Source: Chrysogorgia sp. JL179-B06
Lineage: Eukaryota; Cnidaria; Anthozoa; Scleralcyonacea; Chrysogorgiidae
NCBI GenBank assembly: GCA_035772405.1
Contig: JAYKKM010000415.1
Location: 362,501 to 426,500, forward strand
DNA: 64,000 nucleotides
Direction of reading: 5' to 3'
The notes under the pieces were generated by a model. It saw only the letters and a list, made by a program, of their open reading frames with translations, was not told where the DNA came from and did not search any database. A program made the position numbers and the translations under genes. Shown one piece after another: positions 1 through 13,000 of the stretch. The number at the start of each line of letters is the position of its first letter. Position 1 is the stretch's first letter.

Positions 1-475
1 CTCTCTCCCTCTCCCCTCTCTCTCCTGTCCTCTCCCCCTCTCTTCTCCTTTCTCTCTCCCTCCTTCTCTCCTGTCCCTCTCCCTTTCTCTCTCCTGTCCT
101 CTCCCCCTCTCTCCTCCCTCTCCCCCTCTCTCTCTCTCCTCCTGTTCCTCCCCTCTCTCCTGTCCCCTCTCCCTTCTTCCACCTCTCTCTCCTGTCCTTC
201 CCCCCTCTCTCTCCTGTCCTCTCCCCTCTCTCTCATGTCCTCTCCCCTCTCTCTCCTGTCCCTCTCCCCTCTTTCTCCTGTCCTCTCCCCTCTCTCTCAT
301 GTCCCTCTCGCTTTCTCTCTCTCCTGTCTTCTCTCCCTCTCTCTCATGTCCCTCTCCCTTTCTCTCTCTCCTGTCTTCTCTCCCTTTCTCTCTCATGTCT
401 TCTCCCCTCTCTCTCCTGTCCTCTCTCCCTCTCTCATGTCTTCTCCCCCATTCTCTCTCTCCCTCTCATTTATCA
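1..475. repeat. CT-rich polypyrimidine microsatellite
   Basis: Almost pure C/T on the plus strand, made of drifting units such as ctctctcctgtcc and ccctctccc. It lies downstream (in gene sense) of the last visible LRRC9 exon, so it is probably intronic to that gene. Open frames across it are compositional artefacts. It continues past the left edge. Confidence 0.95.
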
Positions 476-1022
476 CTCCCCTTATACAGGAAGAAAGGGA
501 AACAGGAAAAAAGGAAGTAATAGTAATGTAACCTTAAGCCAAGGATTATGACGTGTATCCAATGACGTGACATTAGTGACGTGTTTCCTGAGAAACCCAA
601 TTTCTTCTCTGATGTGCTGTAGCTGATTCCAACTAACGTCGAGCGATTTTAAGACGGGGCAACTCTACACAAAGAAATAGTGTTCGAGGGGAAGGTTTTT
701 AGTGGTGATTTAACCATCTGGACGGCTTAAGAAGGCATAAAGATTTCCTTTTAAAGTTCAGTTGAACGTTTGCTAATAATACCTTTATACCATCCAATGT
801 AGTCACTTTATTAAAACTTGCATCTACGAAGTTGAGAGTGGGCTGGAAAAATAAAAACACAAAAGGATCTTTTATTTGTTATATAAGTTATTTTATTTAA
901 CATTTTTTCATTAATATGCCATTAGTAATCTTATTATACCACCATTTGAAGAAGGATGAGAGTCATGGTCAAACGAGGAATCTACGAGGCTTTTATTATG
1001 ACAAACTGCATACAATCTTTAC
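476..1022. other. Intron/flank with no recognisable gene
   Basis: AT-rich sequence between the pyrimidine tract and LRRC9 exon 16. I saw no exon continuing the leucine-rich repeats here, so the next LRRC9 exon should lie left of the window. Confidence 0.5.
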
Positions 1023-4000
1023 CATGCTTGTGATGTCGTCAAGTTTCGATAATCCATTGAAGGAAACAATGAGTGTCTTTAGATTTGCCAAGTGGTTGAT
1101 GTTTTTTAGTCGAGTTAGTCCACTGTTGTGTAAATCTAGTACTGTTATGTTCTTTACAGAGTCCACAGAACAATACTTCAATAATAGGTCTTCGGTTAGT
1201 TCAACCAATCTATAAGCATATAAATATTCATGGTTATCGGTTAACTAACAAAGATAGATATCTCGTCGCTGGGACTTAAGCTGGTTTTCCACTATAGGGG
1301 AATTTGTTCACGTGAAGCGACTTTTTGTTCACGTGAAGCGACTTTTTGTTCACGTGAAGCGACTTTTTGTTCACATGAAACGACTTTTTGTTCACGTGAA
1401 GCGACTTTTTGTTCACGTGAAGCGACTTTTCCTGTTCTCTTATGAGCGCTCGACTGGAACTAAATACAAATCTATTGATTTAATAATTCTAAGTTTTTTC
1501 ATAAAATAAAGTATGCAAGCGCGCAATTCACCATCCTAACATGTTTTTTAATGCTTACCGCGGTTTCAGTTGAACGAATGGTTCCATATCCAATACATCA
1601 GAGTCTGGGTCAGCGGTCTCATCACTAGATCTTTGCTCGCTTTCACATGTGGTATTACCATAGTAACAGATTAATGGAGATACAGGCTTGATCTGGAATA
1701 GGAGAGCAGAGATTTTTCCATGCAATGAGTATATAGCTAATTACATAACTAAATCTATATTGCCGTCGTAGATCATAAGGTCCCTATTGTATACACCTTT
1801 CAAATTGATTTTTGTCCTTGATTACATGGAAGTAAGCTGGCTCAGTATCTGAGTTTGCTCACTAACCATGACATCACAATAATTTGTCAATTGTCCAATA
1901 CTAAATGAGGCGAGCACGCTCAAATTATAAATGCACTAAAATTATAAATATGTTTACTAGTTCAAAATGTTGATTTCGGGAAGAAATAATCTTTCTTCAA
2001 GCTGTTGAGCTTGTTGCATCATAGTCTTCAATGCCCAAGTATAGCCCTAGCCTGCACAAGCTAAAGTAGCCCAGTTAACGCCTAGCGAGCGTCTTGTTGT
2101 CGTTTGTCATTGAGTGTTCGGTGTTTTCACTATATTTCAACTTGTTCTTTTCTTATTTTTTCCAATCACCGATCTAATTAGGTTTTTGATCAGAATGTTT
2201 GTAACGCAAAACAAGACGGGGTAGGGTGATTGGAGGTTGCAACCCCATTGCCCCCTCCCCACCAGTTCCGCCACCCCTGATCTATCGTTATACTGTACGG
2301 TCATTATCTTAATCCAATTTTCACTTCAACAGCAGACGCATGTACGCATTGCGTACCTATTTTTATCATTAGTCGCAAACCCACGCTGTTACTTTTTGTG
2401 CAGTCGGAGGATCCCGCAGAACCCGATCAAACACTTCACCTCAGTTGGTGGCAGCCGCTCTGACAACCCAGTGAGCCACCGAAGTCCCTCTTTAACCACA
2501 CCTGTATACATGTAGACATTTCCTTTTAGAAGTTCTACACTGTTGCGTTATATTTTAATGGCAAAAAGACCTGACAAGGCAGGAAGAGATCAAGGAAGAG
2601 AATATCACAATGTTGTGCTGTGTAGGCAGTGTTAGAACGTAAAGTCACTCTCTGACGAAGGGCTCCGCTCAAAACGTCAGTATTTCGTCACTAAAAATCT
2701 TGGCAGTTTCCCACCTTTTCACTTTGCTATATATTCAAAACACTGGCTACGTAGCACTCTACTTTTTCACTATTTCTGTAGTACACCGACCTTTTAGAGT
2801 TTTGGATTAGTCCAATGGTTAGATTTATAGGGGCAAACATTTTGGAAGGTGGTTTACGAGCAAGACTCGTGTTGAATGCTAGTTACTATACACCACTGTG
2901 AATATACCTTTGTAAGATACTCGAAATCGACGACGTATTCTGGCAAGACAAGATCACCGTCAAAAACAATCCAGTCACCTTGTTTCGTCTGACAATCGCA
3001 CGATGTTTCTGTAGGCTTCGCGTGTGTCTTTGTGTCGGAATCCCGTTCATCGTCGTCGTCGTTACGTCGAACAAACACGGAGTCTGCCTCAGGGAAGTTT
3101 GCTTTGGTTATGCTACACAATGAAGATGAAGAAGATAAAGGGATAAGTCATGTATCTGTTAAGTGAGAAATTGGAATTTCAGATAAGTATTTCAACGATG
3201 GTTTTGCGGTGCTACTCAAGTATCGAATTGGGATATATGATTAATATGATTCTGATAGCCAGTGAGATACTCTAACCATTGAGCTACGTAACGAAGATGA
3301 TGAGTGAAGGTTACATGTGTGTACAACCTGTAACCTTCTGGTGACCAGTGAGATGCTCTAACCATTGAGATAAGATGATGAGTGAAGGTTACATATGCGT
3401 ACAACCTGTAACCTTCTGATGACCAGTGAGATGCTCTAACTATTGAGCTACATGGACTAAGATGATGAGTGAAGGTTACATATGTGTACAACCTGTAACC
3501 TTCTGATGACCAGTGAGATGCTCTAACTATTGAGCTACATGGACTAAGATGATGAGTGAAGGTTACATATGTGTACAACCTGTAACCTTCTGATGACCAG
3601 TGAGATGCTCAAACTATTGAGCTACATGGACTAAGATAATGAGTGAAGGCTACGATAAATCCTGATTCATCCATCTCAGAGACTAGAAATGTTTCCAATA
3701 CTTGCATAGCAGATTAAACGAAAATCCCATGCTGTTCACATCCCTATATCGAATGGTGCTGAACAATCACCAGGTCCTCTATACCTTTCGCCTTTCCCCG
3801 CCAACTTTATATCGCCGACAAAAACTTTCGCGATCACCATCTGACCTACACAACAAACAGATCGCGCCGTGAGCACTACGCATTCAAAACTGTTTTTTTC
3901 TGATATGTTTCTGACATCGTAACCAGTGCATATTACCATGTCTATATGGACAGCGATCTCCTCGTTGTTTTGCGTCACTTTGTTTTGTTAAAAATTCCAA

Positions 4001-7000
4001 TCGTTTGCCATCACTGTCGAAAACACTGTTTGAAAGGTGTATACCACCATACTACAAAAATAGAAAAATAACTCGATAAGATTTTGATCTCCAAACTGAC
4101 CAAGAGATCGTCTGCATGCGTTACAATATTGCCATTAATTGACCAGATTTTAAAAATATTAATGTGCCCTGTTATCAAATTTTTGGTATCCCGAATTTTT
4201 ACATATTTGTAAAGAGCATGGTGTTCTTACTTAACCTGTCAAATTTCAAGCAATCGCGGGCATGGGAAGACCCCTTTTCAGACTGTTTTATACGAGATTA
4301 TACGGCCGCCATTATTCGAACATGTTCCGGACGCTTAGGTTGCGATTAGAGGAAGTGACGTCAAAGACTCAACACGTGGCTAGTTGTGTATGAATATAAA
4401 GCTACTTGGGGAAAACTTTCTATTATAACTAGCTTGTCGTATAATATAATTTTGTCACGTGTTGAGTCTCTGACGTCACAATCACATATTCTGCTGTAGA
4501 ATCGCGGGCGGCTCGTCTGGAACAAGTTTTGAGCAATGGCGGACAAAATGTGGGCGATTTTGGAGGTTAAATTTCTTGTGATAGAATGTTTGTTGTTCAT
4601 TTTTTTGGCAAATGCGAACATTTATTAAACTAAAATGATATTCTGTAACAAAAAATGCCAGGAAATGTAATGTGATATTTCGTCGCAGGGGCACTTTGAA
4701 GATCAAAAATATTATATATTTTTAAATATTCAAATGTAAAAAACATTCGTGCGGTGTCAGTACTCGAATGAACCTCTCATGATCTCATTAATTTGGAGCA
4801 ATGAGAGTCGAGATAACTCTCATGCAACCTCTTGACTACCGACTCTCGTGAACTCTTGTCTTTGTTTCACCGAGATCAATGAAAGTTGAGATAACTCTCA
4901 AACAAACTCTTGTCTACTAACAGAGTAACCTTTCTAGCATTTTCATCTTAGTCATACAAATCATTCAATTCCGACTTATATCTTCCAATCTTATTACCAA
5001 CCTCGTACTCAGGGTCTTCACCCGACTCGCCGGACTCACTCTTCGCTCCGGGCAGGCGGAATTGGGAACGCGGCGGAAAATAGAGGAGAGGCGAAAGTAA
5101 CTCCGCCCCGCCCCCAATTCCGCCTGCCCCCAAACGTTACGCCTGCCACGCTCCGGCGAGGCGGGTGAAGACCCTGGGTATGAGGTTGTCTTATTACATC
5201 GTTTTCTAACCCTCAACACCCCCATTCATCCTAACTACCGTGCGCACATAATCCTACCTCGTTCCCTGATATCTCCTGGCATCCATATCCCTCCTCCAGA
5301 AGTCGAATGGAACCGTTTTTGGAGTGCAAAGTCGTGTTCCAAATCGTAAACAAATACTCAATCGAGTTTCTGACGAGATTCTTTCTAAAAAATAAATTTT
5401 ACCAGACACATTTAATGTATATCGTGTCCACGTGATCTGACCGTGAGTAAAAGGACTGGTACGAGACTAATAGTTCAGAACTATTTCGTAATAGTTTCTA
5501 GAACTATTTCTTACGACTATCATTATCATGGATTTTACGTATTCGTAATATTTGGGTCTTCCTTAGCAAAATCATAATATATCTTGTCAGCCGAAAATTT
5601 CATCTTCACGGAGTTTTTTGCTGGTAAAGTTATCGGATGTGATGTCACAAGAGGCATTTTTGTGGCAAGTAACAAAAGAAAACTGGTTTGGAATGCCTCT
5701 TGTGATATCACATCCGGTAACTTTAACAGCAAAAAACTCCATGAAGATGAAATTTTCGAAGATGAAAAACTCCATGAAGATGAAATTTTCGGTTGACAAC
5801 ATATATTATGATTTTGCTCAGGAAGACCCAAATATTACGGATATGTAAAATCCCCAAACGTCAGATAAGCACTTTAAAAAATTAAATAGGAACGATTCTG
5901 CAATCAGTTCCAGCCAATTTTTTTTATTAAATAAATTGTCGTGTCTTCTCAAGTATTTCTTAACGTCTTGCCTCATACCCAGGCGTCTCAATGATTCTAC
6001 GTAACTCCAGAACAAACCATAAGTGTGTATGTCGTTACAACCGGCTACAATAACGCATCTATCTGGCGTTTCTTCACACTTCTTGATCAGAGTTGCACAA
6101 TAACTTCTCTCAATGAAAGAAGTGAAAAAAAATTTTCGAATTGAGAAACGTTGGTGTTCTAGGTAGTTTAATTCAGTGCCAAGTTATATTAACTTACTGA
6201 TCAGTCATATCCAGGTCACTGTTATTCGCGATCAGACTTGAAACTTTTTTATCAAAAGCAACGCGAAGTACCCTGTTGTGTATTCGAGTAATACGATGTA
6301 CTTTGATGCCATTAATACCGTAGGCCTTGACAAAGACAAGTAAAAATCACACGTGTTAGTTAGGAGTGATCTCTCCAGTGTAGTTAGTAAAGTGAACATT
6401 GGCAAACCTTGAAATCGCTGGCGCAAAATCTCGACAAGACTAAATCATAGCACGAGGTGTACCTAGAAAGAAATTTTAACAAAAAGTAACGAGTAATAAA
6501 TTAATTTAAGGGCACGGCAGAGGTGGGCAGGGCAGGGTAGTACACGGCAGGGCAAGGAAGGGAGGGGAAGGCACGGCATGACAGGACAGGGCAGCGAGAG
6601 GAAGGGCAGTACAGGGAATGGCATGGCAGAGAATGGCACGGAAGGAAAGGTGAGGGTTTGACAGGGCAGGGTTGGGCAGGGCATGACAGGGCATAGGAGA
6701 AAGGCTGGCATGGCATGGTAGGGAAGGCATGGTAGGGAAGGCATGGCATGACAAAGAAGGACATGACAGGGCAGTGCATGGCAGGGAGGGAGGGAGAGGT
6801 ACAGTAGGGAGACATGGCAGGGAAGGAGGGCGCGGCAGGGAAGGGCAGGGAGGGAGAAAGGCAGGGAGGGGCTGCAGAAGGGAAGCAGACTTGCAGGGTG
6901 GGGTAGGGCAGAGATGGCCATGGTAGGGCGTGGCATGGCGGGAAAGGACAGGGAAAGACAGACAGGGGATGGAGAGGGATGGAAAGGAGAGGGAAGAAAA

Positions 7001-10000
7001 GGGATGGACACGTCAGGGAAGTGGTAGGGTAGGGAAATGTAGGGCAGAGAAGACAAGGGAGGAGAGAGAGGGGCAGGAGAGGGAAGGAAAAGAGAGAGGA
7101 AGGAAACGGAAGGAAAGGGAGTGGAAGGAAAGGAAAGGGAGGGAAAGGAAAGGGAGGGGAAGGAAAGGGGGGAATGAAAGGGAGTGAAAGGGATGGGAGT
7201 GGAAGGAAAGGGAGGGGAAGGAAAGGGAGAGAATGAGAGGAAAGGATGGAGAGGGAAAAGGGGAAGGGCACGGCAGTTAAGGGCTAGGCAGGAAAGGGCA
7301 AGGCAGGGCATGGAAGGACAGGTAGGGTAAGGCAAGCAAGGGAGGCGAGGGAAGCATGGGGAAGGAGAGAGGAGAGGAAAGTGAAGGAAAGGGAAGCGAG
7401 AGAGGGAAGAAAATAGAGAAAAGGAGGGAAGGGAAGAGGAAAGGACCTATAGGATACATGGTAAGATAGATTCTAGTGTGTGAGAACAGCACTTCTTACC
7501 ATATATCGTTTGGACTACCATCTTCAAATCTCACATTTCCCCCCGTTTCTAGTTCAAGGAATAACCTCTGCATGGTAGCCAGCGAGATATTTTCAATTTG
7601 CGTGCAACTTTCTCGAAAACATTGATCGATTCTAAAAAGCAAATGAAAGAGGATTTTTCTCACATTCAGATATTCTTGATTTACATGTTTCCTTGAAATT
7701 ATTTAATCTCTTACTCGTCACAAGTGAACTCCAACTGCTTAACTCGATCTTTAATACATTTCACTTTTGTTTCAACTTGCTGTCTGCGCTGCAGTTCTCC
7801 ACAACAATCATCACCAGTCTTGTTTTGCTCACACATCATTTCAGCTTCCGATGATTTCTCCAGTTCACATTCGAGCTAGAATGAATGCAAACAAAATGCA
7901 GTGTGACGGTTCATCACAACTACTCTGTTCAACGTACAGTTTGAAGTGTTACGTCAGTTTTTTCATGAACAAATTAGACAAAAACTGTATATCTCAGTTG
8001 TCCATGCAAACTCACAGATTTAAGAGCCCTCGTTAAATTGCAGATTCTTGAACAAGGAAAATCTAGTAAGCGTTGCTTTTCCTCGTCAACTTGTTTCATC
8101 AGTTTGGTCAGATTTCTTTCCAATGTTTTTACACGCATATTGTAGTACATTTTCTTCTTCCTAACCGTTGTCTAACGCAGGGAAACAAATGTTATTGAAA
8201 AGAAGTTACAGAGAATAGCTGAGAATGCGATGAATGTACAGAAGTTAGAAGGATAATGGATAAAGAGAATACTACAGGAAAACATAAGAAAAAACATAAG
8301 AATATTACAGGAAAAAGAAAATCAAAGATATTAAGAATTCTCCACACTGAGCTCGTATAAGGGACCTTAAGATCTACGACGGCAACCTAGGACGGCGACG
8401 GCAGTGAATGAAACATAAATTTTAGTATTTAATGAAACCACGGTCGATTGACTAGCGTATTTGACGCTCAAAACTTGTTTTATGATCTCCAAAAGTAAAC
8501 GCTTCAATATTTCTAAAACGATTGTAGTGTCTGTGTTTAAGTCAGTCTTAAGGAACAGCTCTCATCTCTCCGCGAGTTAACGTAGTCCTGAAGACGTGAA
8601 AACGCTCTCAGTGGCGTTGTAAACAGAACGAGGACGGCGTTGAGATATACTCTTGGAAATAGAAATTATTCATTCTTTTTGTTTTGCATTAAAGATTCTT
8701 TTGTTTGAACGACGTCGTCGTCCTAGGTTGCAGTCGTTGATCTTAAGGACCCTATCCAGGGGCGTCGCCAAGGGACCAATTGGTATGTCTGGATCACCCC
8801 TCTACTTGTAATTCTTCCAAATCTGATGGTTATAAATATTGGGGTAGGGGGTAAAAACAGGCGTCACAAACTACTCAGATATAGATGAAGAGGATATCTC
8901 CTGAGTTCCATTATTAAGAGCCATATGCCCGAATTCAGACAATCCTGGACAAAATTGTTGGGACACATGGCTGTTTTTGAGCATTTGAAGTTTATGTCCC
9001 AAGGAGTTTTGTCTAGGATTGTCTGAAAACAGTGAATTGAAAATAATCGAAGGAAAACCGGTTTAGACGTAGCTATTCTGCGCAACATATCCACAAATCA
9101 CAGAAACGCGCTCCCACATGCAGGGAAAGTGGAATCTTTGTCGAGTATAAATGCATCGCGCGAGATGTAAAGTAAGCAAGAGCTCCTGTGCGGGTGGACC
9201 GATGCGGGTGAGACTCGGCTTCAGTGAAAAAAGTACAGTACCAGATTATTAATTGTCATGTTGGTTGGTGGTTCGAGAATATATAGTTTGTTTCAGAAGT
9301 ACTTTTCTGGAATATTTTTTTGCCATACTTTTACTTTTACTTAAGTAAGATTTTCTGGTCATTCTTTTACTTTTACTTAAGTAAGATTTCCAGGCCATAC
9401 TTTTACTTTTACTTAAGTATAAAATGAGGAGTTACTTTTTACTTTTACTTAAGTACAAAATATCAGTACTTTGCTGAACACTGATTAAGGCTGCCAAATG
9501 CTTGTACCTCCTGAGGCAGCTAAAAAGAGTTGGAATCAATTCCAATGACTTCATTCTATTTTCCTGTAAAGTGTAATCAGATCAATTCTAGAATATTCAT
9601 GTCAGTTGTTCAACCGCAGCCTTCTTAGTTACCTGTCTGATGAAATCGAGCGCATCCAGAGACACGCTATGCGAATTGTTTTTCCTGATTTGAAGTATAG
9701 AGCGGCGTTAGTTAAGGCCGGCATCACTACGATATCTTCTAGACGCGAACTTCTATCTGCTCACTTATTTAATGATATTATTAATAACAACGATCACAAG
9801 CTTGCAGAACTTTTACCGCCTAGGTCAAGCCATTACAAAAGGTTGCTATCGTAGATATTAATGACCCTAATTATCCCTGGTTTACCTCTGCTAATCCTTT
9901 AAATGATTCGTTATCGACATCGTAACTATCAAGTCGCTTGAGTCGAGGCAAATGATAGAAAATGTATGTGGAGTAATTACACATGGATGCCACTGGGTTG

Positions 10001-13000
10001 GTGATGTAGACTGGATCTTTCAAACTCAATGTATGGAGGTTTTTCAAATGGACAAGGTTATACAAATCCTAAAAATAATATACAGACCTATAAATACTAA
10101 TATGTAACACTAAGTAAGAGAAAATATTTTAGAGAATTTCGCTAAAGGTCAAAAAATACTTAGGAAATTGGGTACGAGAGACGTCAATTGCATGCATTTG
10201 TGCTTTCTTCAGTTTTCAACCAAATGTTATAAGTCTTTATACAGGGACACTACAGCTTTCGCCTCTCCAACAAATTGTATGTTTTTTGTTTTTTATTTTT
10301 GACGGTTTTTGGTGGGAAAATGACGTAACAGAACGGGCGCTAAAATTAAATTTTTGCAAAATAAAACATTTTGTAGTTACATCTTCAAGATCACGGTGGG
10401 AAAACTTCAAAACTAAAATAATAATGTTAATATCTTAATTCAGGCCAAAGATATGTCTTTCTACGCCATTTTGTGCTATTTTTAGTAACAAAATGGCGGT
10501 AAATTCAAAATTTAAACAAGTATAACTCTTAACTGAATTAAGATATTTAAGTTATTTTTTTATGTTTTGAACTTCACTCGTGATGTGTTAATAGAAAAAC
10601 CTTCAATATTTGTTATATGCCAAAAATTTTAATTTTGTGCCTGTTCTGTGACGTCATTTTCCCGCCCAAAGTCGTTAGAAATAAAAAACAAAAAACATAC
10701 GATTTGTTGGGGGAGTACATTAAACTGACAAACACAATTGTTCCCTTTGTTTTCTGCTGAGATTTATGAACATCATTTTTGATAGTTATATATTAAATTT
10801 AAATTATATATTAATATTTGTAATATAATTATACTAACGTTTTTAACGACAAACAAGCTGTGGGGTGTGTTTTGTATTGGACCTGTTTAAAACAGTCACC
10901 CTGTGCTAAACAGTCACTTGTACCAACCTCGTACCAGGGTCTTATCTCCGCCCGCCCCCGCCATAAGACCCTGGGTACGAGGTTGTCACTTGTACAATCA
11001 CCAGTGGTGACCACTTAATACAGGTTTGACTGTATTAGTTGCAATGCCTCAATTGCTTTAACCTTAAATGATCTGATTTGATTTCCAGAGAGATGAAGCA
11101 CCTCCAATTTTGAAAGTTTTTCCAAGGAGTTTCCTTGACAGAAAATAGAAAATGAAAATGAATTAACTGTACAATTTGTACAATTTTAAACAGTGCAGTA
11201 ACTCACCAATCCGACTTATCATGTTGTTAGACAAATTTAGGTCCTTTAGATTTGACAATCCATCCAGTCCCTATAACATTAATGTAAGATCCAAATGCAA
11301 TTTTTTGTATAATTTATAACCTTTGCTCTCCATCTGAGTCTCAAGAGGTCAATGGTTAGAGCTTTTCACTGGCAATCAGATAGTTACTGGGCTTGATGAC
11401 AGGCTTTTAACCAGGCAGCTGTCCGCGAAAGCAAAATATTTTCCTCAAACAACAACTTAGTCAGGTTTCCCCCTTTCTATAAAGTTTCTTCATTTCTGTT
11501 AGCTGTTGTTTATTTTAGCTATTGTGTAAGTTTCGTTACTAATCTTTGTCAAGAACATGCAGACATGATGATTGATTGTGAGATCGATTTAACATGTATA
11601 TATGCTGTAATATTAAATAGCAAAATGTTGTTTAATAGAACCACCGTTCAACTTCAATACTTTTGATAAGTTCACTTGCTCACAGACATGCCCACCCAAA
11701 TTTTTTCATGGCCACGCCCACCAAAATTTTTGCTCAACCAGTTTTGAAATCCTGGCTAAAATCCTGCTTGACGATCATGATCTATGTAGTGTCTGTAATT
11801 GTTCCTTTGCCCAAGTCCTTATTTTGTTCATTTGTTTGTCCACCCAATTCCATCGTTGATTTCATAATTCACTCAATCACTAGTTTTTGACACTCGCTTG
11901 CTGGAAGCCTGGCTCAAGGGCTGATATAATTTGCTATACAGTATTTACCTGAATGGATGTAATCATGTTGTCATTTAGCCACAGCACTTCAAGAAGAGAC
12001 AGAGTTGAAAGATTTTCTATCTTTGAGATAGCATTGTCATACAAGTAGAGTCTCTTTAATTTGCAGCAGTTGTCCAAACCACATATTTCCTGGGATATGT
12101 ACAAGATAAACAAATTAAAATATCAATTTAATTATGGTGACAAATTTAAACATTATGCTAGAAACAACGTGGGTGCTTGGAGAGGCGTACAATATATGGA
12201 CGATCATTAAAATTAATAATAGAAAATTTAACCCAGCTACTATAAATACCTGTACCAGTAATTATTATGCATCTATCTCTATTGGTTATTAGTAGAAACT
12301 GACCATGGTCCATTACAAATGCTGCATTCTGATTGACTTACTCAACTGTTCTATTCGTGATAGACCATGATGGTGAAACGCGCTGAAAACAATGGCAGAA
12401 AACTCTCGTTTTGAGGAGGTTTCAGATGAGTTTCTGGATAATTTTTTGGAGGATGCATGATTTGTAATAGTCCACTAATTTGTTTCTATTAAAATAATTA
12501 GACAACTCATCCTCATTGTCTATTTAACAATTAGACAATGCGTCCTCATTGTCTGAGCGAATAGTGAACTCAGGCTTCGCCTTCATTGACTATTTAACAA
12601 TTAGACAACGAGTCCGAGTTGTCTATGAGCGAATAGTCAACGAAGGCGAAGCCTGAGTTGACTATTCGCTCATAGACAACGAGGATGAGTTGTCTAATTG
12701 TTTTAGTAGAAACAATTTAGTGGACTATTACAAATCATGCATTCTCCAAAAATTATCCAAAAACTCATCTGAAACCTCCCGAAAATGAGAGTTTTCTGCC
12801 ATTGTTTTTTAGCGAGTTTCCCAAACGTTGTCTATCACGAATAGACAACAGTTCAGTAGCCAATCAGAATGCAGCATTTGTAATAGACCATGGTCAGTTT
12901 CTACTAATTGCTCATAGACAACTCAGACTTGTTGTCTAATTGTTAATTAGCACACTACTTTCACAGGACTTTGGTAGTAAGGGAGAAGTCTGCACCTGTA

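Noticed and set aside
235..531. Open frames of 73-98 codons in the CT tract
   Set aside because: Ser/Leu/Pro-only products of a microsatellite; no start context, domain or splice signals.
3216..3578. 120-codon minus-strand repeat protein
   Set aside because: Created by the 87-bp satellite; the same unit is dispersed elsewhere as a tRNA-like repeat.
6463..7335. 290-codon minus-strand frame
   Set aside because: Pro/Ser/Phe/Leu/Cys composition follows directly from the purine minisatellite; a second frame is equally open, and the tract is an LRRC9 intron.
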